A stretch of 64,000 nucleotides of DNA, taken from Hyphomicrobiales bacterium (GTDB lineage: Bacteria; Pseudomonadota; Alphaproteobacteria; Rhizobiales; Rhizobiaceae). Position numbers and translations under genes: made by a program. This document shows, piece by piece, positions 1-9,152 of this stretch; the first letter of the stretch is position 1, and each line of letters opens with the position of its first letter. Below the pieces are notes generated by a model, which saw only the letters and a program-made list of their open reading frames with translations, was not told where the DNA came from and did no database searches. The DNA lies in NCBI GenBank assembly GCA_900472575.1, contig UCIV01000010.1:124001-188000 (forward strand), given 5' to 3'.

Positions 1-1398
1 CCGGTTGCGGGTCTGGCCACCGAATGGAAGCGTATTGACGACAAGACGCTGGAACTGAAGCTGCGCCAGGGTGTGAAGTTCCATAACGGCGACGAGCTGA
101 CCGCCGAAGATGTTGCCTTCTCCTTCTCGAAGGAGCGCGTGTTCGGCAATACCGAACCAGTCGGCGGCAAGACCATCTTTGAAGCCGATAACAAGCCGAC
201 CACTGTCAAGGAACTGCCGGCGATCGTTCCGGGCGTTGCCCGTCGCCTGTGGCCGGCACTCACCGGCGTCGAAGTGGTGGACAAGTACACTGTCCGTTTC
301 CACAACGCGACGCCGGACGTGACGCTTGAAGGTCGTCTTTATTCCTTCGGCAGCCAGATCACCAGCCGCCGTTCCTGGGACGAAGCCAAGAGCTATACTG
401 ACTGGGCGCGCAAGCCGATCACCACCGGCCCTTACATGGTTGGCGAATACAAGCCGGACGTCTCGCTGACGCTGGTTGCCTTCGATGAATACTGGGGTGG
501 TCGCCCGCCGCTGCAGCAGATCCGTTTCGTCGAGGTTCCGGAAGTGGCGTCCCGCGTCAACGGCCTTCTGTCGGGCGAATATGACTTTGCCTGCGACCTG
601 CCGCCGGATCAGATTGCCACGGTCAAGGCTGCTCCCGGCCTTGAAGTGCAGAGCTCAACGATCTGGAACCATCGCGTTTCTACTTTCAATACCCAGAACC
701 CCATTCTGGCAAACCCGCTGGTTCGCCGCGCCATGACCCATTCGATCGATCGCCAGGCGATCGTTGAGGCACTCTGGGCCGGTCAGACCGTGGTTCCTGC
801 CGGCCTGCAGTTCGAATCCTTCAAGACCTCGAACATGTTCGTCGAAGGCTGGGCAGCACCGGAGTACAATCCGGATCTCGCCAAGAAGCTTCTCAAGGAA
901 GCCAACTACAAGGGTGATGCGATCCCCTATCGCCTGCTCAACAACTACTACACCAACCAGACTGCCAATGCGCAGATCATGGTTGAGATGTGGAAGCAGG
1001 TCGGTCTCAATGTCGAGATCCAGATGAAGGAAAACTGGGCGCAGATCCACGACCCGGCAGGCGTCAAGGGTGTACGTGACTGGTCGGCTTCGAACACGAT
1101 CAACGATCCGATCACCCCGCTTGTCGTCCAGTTCGGCCCGAACGGTGAAGCCCAGCAGAAGAAGGACTGGAGCAACGAGGAGCTAAATAAGCTCTCCGTC
1201 GTCATGGAAACCTCCACCGATCGCGATCTTCGCAAGAAAGCAATCACCCGCATGCTGGAAATCGCCGAACGTGAAGACCCTGCCTATCAGGTCCTGCACC
1301 AGAACGCCGTCTTCACCGGCATGAAGTCCTCGCTGAAGTGGAAGGCTGCCCCGGCTTTCGCCATGGATTTCCGCACTGGTAACTGGAACGCCTCCTAA
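1..1398 (+). CDS. ABC transporter family-5 substrate-binding protein (5' truncated)
   Basis: The reading frame is open from base 1, so the start and any signal peptide lie outside the window. The 465 visible residues carry typical SBP_bac_5 features: a stretch reading LKLRQGVKFHNGDELTAEDV near the start, the TTGPYMVGEYKPD segment, and a C-terminus ending MDFRTGNWNAS. The family delivers oligopeptides, opines, sugars or sugar phosphodiesters to an inner-membrane importer. It is the first visible gene of an operon that continues with two ATPases, two permeases and a phosphodiesterase, so the ligand may be a phosphodiester rather than a peptide; this is inference. The stop is TAA and a strong hairpin follows it. 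Confidence 0.93.
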   Translation, partial: PVAGLATEWKRIDDKTLELKLRQGVKFHNGDELTAEDVAFSFSKERVFGNTEPVGGKTIFEADNKPTTVKELPAIVPGVARRLWPALTGVEVVDKYTVRFHNATPDVTLEGRLYSFGSQITSRRSWDEAKSYTDWARKPITTGPYMVGEYKPDVSLTLVAFDEYWGGRPPLQQIRFVEVPEVASRVNGLLSGEYDFACDLPPDQIATVKAAPGLEVQSSTIWNHRVSTFNTQNPILANPLVRRAMTHSIDRQAIVEALWAGQTVVPAGLQFESFKTSNMFVEGWAAPEYNPDLAKKLLKEANYKGDAIPYRLLNNYYTNQTANAQIMVEMWKQVGLNVEIQMKENWAQIHDPAGVKGVRDWSASNTINDPITPLVVQFGPNGEAQQKKDWSNEELNKLSVVMETSTDRDLRKKAITRMLEIAEREDPAYQVLHQNAVFTGMKSSLKWKAAPAFAMDFRTGNWNAS

Positions 1399-1413
1399 CC
1401 GTTCGATATCGCG

Positions 1414-1438
1414 CGCCGGCCGCCCCCAGCGGCCGGCG
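1414..1438 (+). terminator. Strong hairpin after the binding-protein gene
   Basis: A perfect 10-bp GC-only stem (CGCCGGCCGC / GCGGCCGGCG) with a 5-nt loop lies 16 nt after the binding-protein stop and 31 nt before the ATPase start, followed by TCTTCTATT. It has only a weak U-tract. Such hairpins commonly stabilise the binding-protein mRNA and reduce readthrough, giving excess binding protein over membrane parts; this role is inferred. Confidence 0.6.
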
Positions 1439-1469
1439 TCTTCTATTGCTGAAATGGAGATGAGCTCCG

Positions 1470-2480
1470 ATGTTTTCCAACAACCTCGTGGAACTGCGCG
1501 ACCTGAAGGTTGCTTTTGACGGTATCCAGGTGCTGCACGGTATCGATCTCACGGTCGGCCGTGGTGAGGCGATCGGCCTTGTCGGCGAATCCGGCTGCGG
1601 TAAGTCGGTCACATGGCTTGCAGCACTCGGTCTGCTCCCGGGCAAGGCAACGGTTGCCGGCTCGGTGCGCGTCGACGGACAGGAGATCCTCGGCACTCCG
1701 CGCAGCGTACTCGAAAGTGTGCGAGGCAAACGGATCGCGATGATCTTTCAGGATCCATCTAGCTCGCTCAATCCCGTTCTGAAGATCGGCCGTCAGATTA
1801 CCGAAGCGCTCGTCCTTCACCGTGCCTTGACCGGCCAGGCGGCAAAGGCCGAAGCGCTGCGGCTGATGGACATGGTCGGTATTCCCGATGCACGCCGGCG
1901 TTTTGATCTTTTTCCGCATGAATTTTCCGGCGGCCAGTGTCAGCGCCTGATGATCGCCATGGCGCTTGCCGGCGAACCTGACCTGCTGGTGGCTGATGAG
2001 CCGACCACGGCACTCGACGCGACCATTCAGGCGCAGATTCTTGACCTCCTGATCGAGCTTCGCGCCGAAACCGGCATGGCGACGATTTTCATCAGCCATG
2101 ATCTCGGTGCCGTTTCCCAGGTCTGCGAACGCGCCTGCGTCATGTATGCCGGCCGCATCGTCGAACAGGGCACGATCGAGGCACTGTTCGACAATCCGCG
2201 CCATCCCTACACGCGTGGCCTGTTCGATGCCATTCCACGGCTTGATGGTCCGCGCGAACGGCTGATCCCCATTCCGGGCACCGTTCCCCATCCACGCGAT
2301 CTGCCGGAAGGCTGCGCCTTCTCGCCACGATGCTCGCATGCTGCCATAGACTGTCGCAGCCGCAGGCCTGCTCTCTCTCCGATGGATGATGGCCGCCTTC
2401 TTTCCTGTTTTCACCCGGTCAACCAGACCTCCGATCTGGCGACTGTTGCGGCAAGCCGCGTTGCGGAGGCCGTATCGTGA
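1470..2480 (+). CDS. ABC transporter ATP-binding protein, OppD/DppD type
   Basis: 336 residues. Walker A GESGCGKS is at about residues 39-46, the signature FSGGQ at 152-156 and Walker B LLVADEP at 172-178, with the family's C-terminal extension including the Cys-rich oligopeptide-transporter motif (CAFSPRCSHAAIDC). It hydrolyses ATP to drive the importer formed with the two downstream permeases. The signature reads FSGGQCQR instead of the more usual SGGQRQR, a minor change. A GGAG-type ribosome site precedes the ATG, and the stop overlaps the GTG start of the next ATPase by four bases, which implies translational coupling. Confidence 0.95.
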   Translation: MFSNNLVELRDLKVAFDGIQVLHGIDLTVGRGEAIGLVGESGCGKSVTWLAALGLLPGKATVAGSVRVDGQEILGTPRSVLESVRGKRIAMIFQDPSSSLNPVLKIGRQITEALVLHRALTGQAAKAEALRLMDMVGIPDARRRFDLFPHEFSGGQCQRLMIAMALAGEPDLLVADEPTTALDATIQAQILDLLIELRAETGMATIFISHDLGAVSQVCERACVMYAGRIVEQGTIEALFDNPRHPYTRGLFDAIPRLDGPRERLIPIPGTVPHPRDLPEGCAFSPRCSHAAIDCRSRRPALSPMDDGRLLSCFHPVNQTSDLATVAASRVAEAVS

Positions 2481-3478
2481 TTTCCCATTCTGCGAATGCT
2501 CCTCTGATTGAGGCGAGAGATCTGGTCAGGACCTATGAGGTTCGCCAAGGCATGTTCGGCAAGGCGACGCCGGTGCGCGCCGTTGATGGCATCAATCTCA
2601 CTGTCATGCCGGGCGAAACGCTTGGCGTGGTCGGCGAATCCGGTTCAGGCAAGTCGACGCTCGGGCGCATGTTGCTCGGCATCGACCCGCCGCAGGGAGG
2701 TGAGACCTTTTTTGAAGGCAAGCCGATGCCGAAGCTCGGCACGCCGGAATGGCGCGCGTTACGGGCCAGGATGCAGCTCGTCTATCAGGACCCGCTCGCG
2801 GCTCTCGATCGGCGGCTGACGATAGCAGAGCAGATCGGTGAGCCGCTTGCGATCCACAAGCTGGTGCCGAAGGAACATCGTGCGACCCGCGTGGCCGAAC
2901 TGATGACCGCCGTGGGCCTGCGTCCCGATCAGGCGGATCGTTATCCGCATGAGCTTTCCGGCGGACAGCGCCAGCGCGTCGTGATTGCCCGCGCACTCGC
3001 ATCATGCCCGAAACTTCTCGTCTGCGACGAACCGGTTTCGGCGTTGGATGTGTCGATCCAGGCGCAGGTCGTCAACATGCTGCGCGACCTACAGGAAAAG
3101 AACGGCATCGCCATGGTGTTCATCAGTCATGACCTGAAGGTGGTGCGCAACATGGCTGACCGGGTTGCCGTCATGTATCTGGGACGGATCGTCGAAGAAG
3201 CCTCGTCCGATGTCATTTTCTCAGCACCGCTGCATCCCTACACCAAGGCTCTGGTGTCCAGCGTGCCGGTGCCGGGAAAACCTCTCAAAGGGCGCGTGAT
3301 CCTGCAGGGCGAGCCGCCGAACCCGGCCAATCGTCCGTCCGGATGTGCCTTTCATCCTCGCTGTCCGCTGGCGACCGATATCTGCCGCACAAGCGTGCCT
3401 CAGCTCCGTCAGGTTGCAGATGGCCGCACTGCCGCCTGCCATCTGATGGTCGGCGCCGATCAGCCTGTTGCTGCATAA
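2477..3478 (+). CDS. ABC transporter ATP-binding protein, OppF/DppF type
   Basis: 333 residues with Walker A GESGSGKS (about 54-61), signature LSGGQRQR, Walker B LLVCDEP and the C-terminal Cys motif (CAFHPRCPLATDIC) of oligopeptide-type ATPases. It is the second ATPase of the importer. The start is a GTG overlapping the preceding TGA (GTGA), the only codon that fits both coupling and family length. Gene order SBP-ATPase-ATPase-permease-permease differs from the usual opp/dpp order (SBP-B-C-D-F), an arrangement also found in opine and sugar importers. Confidence 0.95.
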   Translation: MISHSANAPLIEARDLVRTYEVRQGMFGKATPVRAVDGINLTVMPGETLGVVGESGSGKSTLGRMLLGIDPPQGGETFFEGKPMPKLGTPEWRALRARMQLVYQDPLAALDRRLTIAEQIGEPLAIHKLVPKEHRATRVAELMTAVGLRPDQADRYPHELSGGQRQRVVIARALASCPKLLVCDEPVSALDVSIQAQVVNMLRDLQEKNGIAMVFISHDLKVVRNMADRVAVMYLGRIVEEASSDVIFSAPLHPYTKALVSSVPVPGKPLKGRVILQGEPPNPANRPSGCAFHPRCPLATDICRTSVPQLRQVADGRTAACHLMVGADQPVAA

Positions 3479-3492
3479 GGAGCGCCAGAGAC

Positions 3493-4419
3493 ATGTTGCG
3501 TTTTGCCTCCATCCGTCTTCTCCGCGCGATGATTACCATTCTGGCGGTCCTGACCTTCGCCTTCGTGGTCCTGCGCATGTCCGGTGATCCGGCGCAGGTC
3601 ATGCTCGGGCCTGACGTGCCGCAGGAATCCGTCGATGCCTTCCGCAAGGCCTGGGGTCTCGATCAGCCGCTGTGGATCCAGTATCTCGCCTATATCAAGG
3701 CGATCTTTACCGGCGATTTCGGTGTATCGATGCGCGACAAGGCGTCTGCCATGCAGCTGGTCATCGATCGAATTCCCGCCACCCTGCAGCTCACCATTCC
3801 GGCGCTGTTCCTTAAGGTCGTGATCGGCATTCCGGCCGGCGTCTACGCCGCGCTGCATCGCCAGAGCGCCGTCGATCGCGGCGTCATCCTGGCTGCCATC
3901 TTCGGCTTCACCATTCCGTCCTTCGTCATGGGCCTGCTTTTGGTGCTGATCTTCTCGATCACGCTCGGCCTGCTCCCCTCCGGCGGTCAGGACACCTGGC
4001 AGCACGGCATTCTCCCGACGCTGACAATGAGCATCGGTGGCATAGGCATCCTCGCCCGCTTCTCGCGCAGCGCGATGATCGAAGTGATGAGCCAGCCCTA
4101 TATTCGCACGGCCTCGGCCAAGGGCATGGCATGGCAGGATGTCGTCTGGCGTCATGCGCTTCCCAATGCCGCCGTGCCGATCGTCACCATTGTCGGCTTC
4201 ATGGTCGGCTCGCTGATCGCCGGTGCGGTCGTGGTGGAATCGATCTTCTCTTGGCCCGGCATCGGCCGCCTTCTGGTCGTCTCGGTCACCAACCGCGATC
4301 TTGCCGTCGTCCAGTGCATTCTCTTGATGATCGCCGCCACCATGGTCGTGTCCAACCTGATCGTCGACCTGCTCTATGGCTGGCTCGACCCGCGGCTTCG
4401 TGCCCAAAGCGCCCATTAA
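3493..4419 (+). CDS. ABC transporter permease, DppB/OppB type
   Basis: 308 residues. It begins MLRFASIRLLRAMITILAVL, the first transmembrane helix expected of OppB-type permeases, and has the cytoplasmic coupling motif EVMSQPYIRTASAKGM that docks on the ATPase. About six membrane helices are visible. The frame is open further upstream to 3343, but that extension overlaps the ATPase gene and lacks a ribosome site; the ATG at 3493 follows AAGGAGCG at the right distance and gives the family length. It forms the membrane channel with the next gene. Confidence 0.94.
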   Translation: MLRFASIRLLRAMITILAVLTFAFVVLRMSGDPAQVMLGPDVPQESVDAFRKAWGLDQPLWIQYLAYIKAIFTGDFGVSMRDKASAMQLVIDRIPATLQLTIPALFLKVVIGIPAGVYAALHRQSAVDRGVILAAIFGFTIPSFVMGLLLVLIFSITLGLLPSGGQDTWQHGILPTLTMSIGGIGILARFSRSAMIEVMSQPYIRTASAKGMAWQDVVWRHALPNAAVPIVTIVGFMVGSLIAGAVVVESIFSWPGIGRLLVVSVTNRDLAVVQCILLMIAATMVVSNLIVDLLYGWLDPRLRAQSAH

Positions 4420-4431
4420 GGAGAGACGGAC

Positions 4432-5313
4432 ATGACCATCGTCGATACATCGCGTCAGCCGGCCTCCGAACTGTCCTTCTTCATCCGCTTCATCAAGCAG
4501 GTGCGCAAACTGCCTTTCTCCGTCGGTTTCGGTATCGCATGGCTCGTTGCCATGGTGCTCGTCGCCTTCCTCGCCGACCTGATCCGTCCCTATGGCATTA
4601 CCGCCATGGATTTACGTGCGCGTCTGTCGCTGCCCGGCACCCCGGCGCATCTTCTGGGAACCGATGAACTCGGGCGTGATGTCTTGTCCCGCCTCATCCA
4701 GTCGATCCGCGTGTCGCTCGCGATTGCCTTCGGCGCAACCATCATCTCGGCTGTCTTCGGCACGGCACTTGGTTTTGCCGCCGCAAAGTTCCGCGGTGCG
4801 GTCGAACATCTCGTTCTGGTCCTAGCCGATTTTCAGGCGGCTCTACCGTTTCTCATCATGTCGCTTGCGGTTCTGGCCTTCTTCGGTTCGTCCATGCCGC
4901 TTCTGATCGGCCTGATGGGTTTCTACGGCTGGGAGCGTTACGCCCGCATTGCCCGCGGTCTGGCGATCTCGGCAAGCGCGCAAGGATATGCCGCGGCAGT
5001 CGTGCAGCTCGGTGCGACGCCGACCCGGGTCTACATGAAGCACATCCTGCCCAACGTCGCCTCGACGCTGATCGTCTCGATGACGCTGACTTTTCCGGAA
5101 ATCATCCTGATGGAAAGCGGGCTTTCCTTCCTCGGGCTCGGCGTTCAGCCGCCGGAAACCAGCCTCGGCAACATGGTGGGCTTTGGCCGCGAATATCTCA
5201 CGCGTGCGCCATGGATCATGCTTGCCCCTGCCTTTGTCATCATGATGACGACGCTCTCCATCTCGCTGGTCGGCGACTGGCTGCGCGACAAGCTCGATCC
5301 GACACTTCGATAA
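4432..5313 (+). CDS. ABC transporter permease, DppC/OppC type
   Basis: 293 residues with the OppC-type N-terminal helix, the periplasmic LLGTDELGRDVLSRLI motif that is diagnostic for DppC/OppC permeases, and the EAA-like coupling loop (ISASAQGYAAAVVQLGATPTR). It starts 12 bases after the preceding stop, behind GGAGAGACGG. It pairs with the upstream DppB-like protein to make the channel. The intact EAA loop suggests a functional importer. Confidence 0.95.
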   Translation: MTIVDTSRQPASELSFFIRFIKQVRKLPFSVGFGIAWLVAMVLVAFLADLIRPYGITAMDLRARLSLPGTPAHLLGTDELGRDVLSRLIQSIRVSLAIAFGATIISAVFGTALGFAAAKFRGAVEHLVLVLADFQAALPFLIMSLAVLAFFGSSMPLLIGLMGFYGWERYARIARGLAISASAQGYAAAVVQLGATPTRVYMKHILPNVASTLIVSMTLTFPEIILMESGLSFLGLGVQPPETSLGNMVGFGREYLTRAPWIMLAPAFVIMMTTLSISLVGDWLRDKLDPTLR

Positions 5314-5342
5314 TCTCTTCCGTTTCATTCAAGGATTTTCTC

Positions 5343-6107
5343 ATGACTAGAACCAAGATCACCGCCCACCGCGGCGCCCGTAATCTGTGGCCGGAAAACT
5401 CACTGACCGGCTTTCGCAACGTGCTGGCGCTTGGTGTCGACGCGATCGAATTCGACGTGCACCTCACCGATGCCGGCGAACTGGTCGTTATCCATGACGC
5501 GACGCTGGAGCGCACCACAGACAAGTCCGGCCTCGTACGTCATCTGACGCCGCAGTCGCGCACCGAGACGCATCTCGAAGCGACGGCAGATACGGTGCCG
5601 ACGCTTGCTGAAGTGCTGGCCATTCTGGTCGATGCCGGTGAGCGTCAGCTGCATGTCGAGATCAAGTCCGATGAAGCGAAGAATCCCTATCCCGGTATCA
5701 CCGAAAAGGTGGTCGCCGAGATCGAACGTTTCGGCCTCGCTCACCGCTGCCACCTGACTTCGTTCGATGTGTCGGTACTGGAGGAATGCCGCCGCGTGGC
5801 GCCGAAGGTCGAGCGCCTCGTTTCGGTGAATGCGGAATGGGCAGCCAAACAGGGCGGCCTTTCAAGCTTCATCGATAATGTCGATGGCCTCGTCGATATC
5901 GTCGCCATTCACCACGAGCTGATGGCGGCCGAGTGGGACCTCATCACCTCCAAGCTGCCGCTCGATCGTCTCTGTGTCTGGACTCTGAATGACGAGGCAC
6001 TGATCCGGCCGTGGCTGGAGCGTGGCATCGGTCACCTGACTTCCGACAGTCCCGATCTCGCGCTGACCCTGCGCGGAAAAATCCAATCACAATCCGAACC
6101 TGTCTGA
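5343..6107 (+). CDS. Glycerophosphodiester phosphodiesterase family protein
   Basis: 254 residues, UgpQ/GDPD family, cleaving phosphodiesters to a sugar or polyol phosphate plus an alcohol. The catalytic signature is complete: AHRG (His9), PEN (17-19), the metal ligands Glu36 and Asp38 in IEFDVHLTDAGEL, and HD (51-52). No signal peptide is visible, so it acts in the cytoplasm on imported substrate. The ATG at 5343 lies 29 bases after the permease stop; an in-frame extension to 5211 would overlap the permease. Placement inside an importer operon matches the role of AccF in agrocinopine use, which belongs to this family; the actual substrate is unknown. Confidence 0.92.
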   Translation: MTRTKITAHRGARNLWPENSLTGFRNVLALGVDAIEFDVHLTDAGELVVIHDATLERTTDKSGLVRHLTPQSRTETHLEATADTVPTLAEVLAILVDAGERQLHVEIKSDEAKNPYPGITEKVVAEIERFGLAHRCHLTSFDVSVLEECRRVAPKVERLVSVNAEWAAKQGGLSSFIDNVDGLVDIVAIHHELMAAEWDLITSKLPLDRLCVWTLNDEALIRPWLERGIGHLTSDSPDLALTLRGKIQSQSEPV

Positions 6108-6123
6108 AGAGGAAAGATCAACC

Positions 6124-7038
6124 ATGGGCAATATTATTGGTACAGGCTTCAACGCCGGCTCCGTCAACGGGGAACTGGCAAGCCTTGAAGAGGAACTGCG
6201 TGTCCTGGCTGGGATCGGCGTCGATACGGTCGAATTGGGCCTCACCAGCCTCGATCTGATTGCCGGCGGCCGCATCATCGAGGAGCGCGCCGAGAGACTG
6301 GTCGCTATCACCAAGCAGTTCGATTTCCGCTATACGGTGCACGGCCTCGTCTCCTCCAATTTCATGGATCCCGACACCTGCCGGTACCAGATCGATGCCG
6401 CCAAGGCATTGGCTCAGGTCTGCGACCGGATCGGCGCGCGCATCCTCGTCCAGCACGGCGGCAATCTGCGTGCCGATCAGTTGGCGGAACGCGCTGAAGC
6501 TGACAGAAGAGAGCGTGAAGCGCTGTTCGAACTTGCCGAATTCTGCAAGCCTTATGGTGTTCGCATCGCGTTCGAAAACATCTTCACCACGGAGCTCGGC
6601 CAATACCGCCAGACGCCGACGCAGGTTGCTGAAACGGTCAAGGCGGTCAATCATCCCAACCTCGTGGCACTGATCGACTTCAGCCACGCCTATCTCGAAT
6701 CCACCTATCGCGGCCTGAATTTCCGCGAAGAACTGCGGGCCATGGCATCGGTAGCCGGCCATCTGCATGTCCATGACTCGTTTGGCCGCCCACAGGCTTT
6801 CTACAAGCCCTTCCATGTTCAGGAAAACACCGCGCTCGGTATCGGCGATCTGCATATGCCGCTCGGTTGGGGTGATATCGACTGGGAAGATATCTTTTCA
6901 GAGCTCAGCTTCCTGCCGGGTACCGTGCTGATGATGGAGATCGGCCGCCGTTACCACGCGGAACAGCCCGAAAGCCTTGAACGTGCAAAACGGCTGATGG
7001 CTCTCAACACCAGTCAGCCGAAGATTGCCGCTGAGTAA
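6124..7038 (+). CDS. Sugar phosphate isomerase/epimerase-like TIM-barrel protein
   Basis: 304 residues of the xylose-isomerase-like TIM-barrel (AP_endonuc_2) superfamily. Likely metal ligands fall in the expected order: Glu in IAFENIF, Asp/His in LIDFSHAYLES, His in LHVHDS and Glu in LMMEIGRR. Such proteins isomerise or epimerise sugars, or cleave C-C bonds or oxidise inositol derivatives, so the reaction cannot be fixed. It starts 16 bases after the phosphodiesterase stop behind GAGGAAAGATC. As last gene of the operon it probably processes the sugar released by the phosphodiesterase. Confidence 0.85.
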   Translation: MGNIIGTGFNAGSVNGELASLEEELRVLAGIGVDTVELGLTSLDLIAGGRIIEERAERLVAITKQFDFRYTVHGLVSSNFMDPDTCRYQIDAAKALAQVCDRIGARILVQHGGNLRADQLAERAEADRREREALFELAEFCKPYGVRIAFENIFTTELGQYRQTPTQVAETVKAVNHPNLVALIDFSHAYLESTYRGLNFREELRAMASVAGHLHVHDSFGRPQAFYKPFHVQENTALGIGDLHMPLGWGDIDWEDIFSELSFLPGTVLMMEIGRRYHAEQPESLERAKRLMALNTSQPKIAAE

Positions 7039-7045
7039 AATTTTG

Positions 7046-7094
7046 AAATGGCCTTCCTTTCGCGGATCCATGTCCGCAAAAGGCAAGGCCATTT
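7046..7094 (+). terminator. Terminator hairpin at the end of the phosphodiester operon
   Basis: A perfect 10-bp outer stem (AAATGGCCTT 7046-7055 with AAGGCCATTT 7085-7094) encloses a second stem (GCGGA 7062-7066 with TCCGC 7073-7077). The A-rich left and T-rich right ends make it work in both directions, and it sits between the convergent ends of the isomerase gene and the GMC oxidoreductase gene. Confidence 0.75.
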
Positions 7095-7138
7095 GCAATC
7101 TCGTCGCGGCTGCGGATTGATTGCATCACGCTTTGCGC

Positions 7139-8725
7139 TCAGGCAGTCCTTGCCGGTTGTACACGACCGACGATCTGCACGAGATGATGAGCCAGTCGAA
7201 TCCCGAAAGCGACGGCAGGAAATGTCGGATTGGCTTGTCCCGAAGTCGGGAAAACCGAGCTGCCTGCAACGAAGAGGTTATCGATGTCGAAGGCACGGCA
7301 GTCCGCATCAACGACACCCTCCCGACGGTTAGTGCCCATTCGCGTCAGTCCGATCTGATGATAACCGTCATGAGCCTGCGATATCACCATTTCTTCGAGG
7401 TCGCCTTCCAGGAAACGAAGTGAACCGAGGCCCGCTGCCCTCAACCACTCGTCAAAACTATGATGTATCTTCAGCACGGATTGATAATCCTCCGGGCAGT
7501 AACTGAATTCGGTGCTTATCCCGAATTGACCATCCCGGTCGGCATCGTTGATCAAGCCAACACGGCTTAGCCTGCGCGGCGCCTGCTCTGCATGATAGGT
7601 CAGGCTGTATTCGTTATGGACGTCACGCATCTGAAGGTGCGGCAGTCCGTAAAAATATCTTTCATGCGCAACCTTGGAAATCGAAGCCAGACCGTTGATG
7701 GGATGCCGCATCAGGTACATTCCATGCGTAATGCAGTCCTGGCGGGATGCACTGCGTTTGCCCTGCAGCACTTCTCGCAGGAATACGGCAGAAGCCAACG
7801 GCTGACGCGGCGGTAGTTTGCCTACGTCTGAATTGTGTGGCCACATTACCGTGTTCAGTACGCCTAGATTTCGTTGGGTCTGTGGAGATGGCTGCAGGCG
7901 TCTGCGCGTGAAGCGACCATCCTGCTGCCGCCTGAAGAAAAACTGCTCTGCGATTGCCTCTGACCGAAACCGGATTTGAGCAATCTGGCCCGTCAGATGC
8001 CCCATGTAATACCGCCCGAGCGGCCCTTCCTTGCCGGCAAACAGATCTGGAAATTGGGCCTGCAGGTTCAGCAGGAGACGCGAATTTTCCCTGCCTCCAC
8101 ATGCCAGAACGAAGTGGTTCGCGTGAACCGTACCCAATTGCTTGTCGCATCGAATGGCCGCCGAGGTCGTCCTGCCTGTTGCACTATCAAAATTCAATTT
8201 GATCAGTTGGGCGTCGAGAAGAATGTGCAGAGATTTCGAAGACAGAAGAGCAGAGCGATTTGCTGTCGCAGTGTTTCGAGGAAAAGCCCAGCTTTCCATC
8301 GATTCCAGGAATGCTTCGTTTGCCAGCGGCGTATTGTGCGGGCGCGGCGCCTTCATGAGTTTCGCCGCTTCCACGTAATGCGGCTCAAGTTCGCTATGAC
8401 TTATTGGCCAGCGTGCATCCTCGCCAAGATAGTCGCGATGCTCGAAATCAATGTCGTCGAGTTCGACGCATCGCCCTCCCCATCTGCTTGAAGTGCCTCC
8501 CAGGCCAAATGCCAGCGTATCGTGATCGGGTGCGTGAGGGACAGTATCATCCAATCGCACTCCTTCCCGTCTCTTGGGCGGTATTGCATTCCGTGCGCCA
8601 CGTTCGAGAAGGAGTGTTCGAACGCCGGCCTGGCTGAGAGTAATTGCAATACAGACGCCGACAGGGCCGGCGCCGACAACGCATACATCGAATCCGCTAT
8701 TCAGGACGTCGCGGCTGGACAGCAT
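7139..8725 (-). CDS. GMC family FAD-dependent oxidoreductase
   Basis: 528 residues. The FAD-binding Rossmann motif VVGAGPVG is at about residues 16-23, followed by ERG at the ribose-binding position. The C-terminal half has the GMC_oxred_C ending (NLFVAGSSVFPTSGQANPTFPAVAFG), with a His in YHQIG and the Asn of QANPT as the likely His/Asn catalytic pair. The family oxidises alcohols, sugars or sterols. There is no signal peptide and no cytochrome partner next to it. It is a lone gene with divergent AT-rich DNA upstream; the substrate cannot be inferred. Confidence 0.88.
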   Translation of the reverse strand: MLSSRDVLNSGFDVCVVGAGPVGVCIAITLSQAGVRTLLLERGARNAIPPKRREGVRLDDTVPHAPDHDTLAFGLGGTSSRWGGRCVELDDIDFEHRDYLGEDARWPISHSELEPHYVEAAKLMKAPRPHNTPLANEAFLESMESWAFPRNTATANRSALLSSKSLHILLDAQLIKLNFDSATGRTTSAAIRCDKQLGTVHANHFVLACGGRENSRLLLNLQAQFPDLFAGKEGPLGRYYMGHLTGQIAQIRFRSEAIAEQFFFRRQQDGRFTRRRLQPSPQTQRNLGVLNTVMWPHNSDVGKLPPRQPLASAVFLREVLQGKRSASRQDCITHGMYLMRHPINGLASISKVAHERYFYGLPHLQMRDVHNEYSLTYHAEQAPRRLSRVGLINDADRDGQFGISTEFSYCPEDYQSVLKIHHSFDEWLRAAGLGSLRFLEGDLEEMVISQAHDGYHQIGLTRMGTNRREGVVDADCRAFDIDNLFVAGSSVFPTSGQANPTFPAVAFGIRLAHHLVQIVGRVQPARTA

Positions 8726-9152
8726 GAAGATACCCCCGTCACTGGTCAGTCATATTGTTCATGCGCCGATAGTGCGCCCAACATGACCGATATCGCCTCG
8801 TTACATGGTCGAAGGCCTGCCTTGCCGCCTTCTGATTTCGATTGACTGTCCCAGAAGAAACATCGGATCTGATTTAACAGAAGAGATGTGTCTATGTATT
8901 CATGGCAAGCAACGTAACGTGTGTTTTATTTAAGTTAAATTCTTGTTTTTATATGATATTGCAGAGTTTAAGCTCGACTTATTCGAATATATGATGGATC
9001 GAAGGCGTAAGAAACGCAAGATTAATCGAGACTCTTCTTGAATTTTGTTTTATCCCGATCCAAATCGGTTTTCTGCATTCTCGCAGAGGAGCATCAATGT
9101 CAAACATGGGTGTCACCATAAGAAAAACCTGCGGATTCGCCGCGGTGCAAAC
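8726..9152. other. AT-rich divergent intergenic region
   Basis: 427 bases between the divergent GMC oxidoreductase and small secreted protein genes. The part from about 8870 to 9060 is clearly richer in A+T than the surroundings and includes the near-palindrome TTTAAGTTAAA. It probably holds promoters for both genes. I found no convincing coding sequence in it. Confidence 0.5.

Noticed and set aside
1-7094. Claim that the window is part of a Ti or opine plasmid
   Set aside because: Although the first operon resembles acc, no tra, vir, rep or opine-synthase gene is present, so replicon type cannot be assigned.
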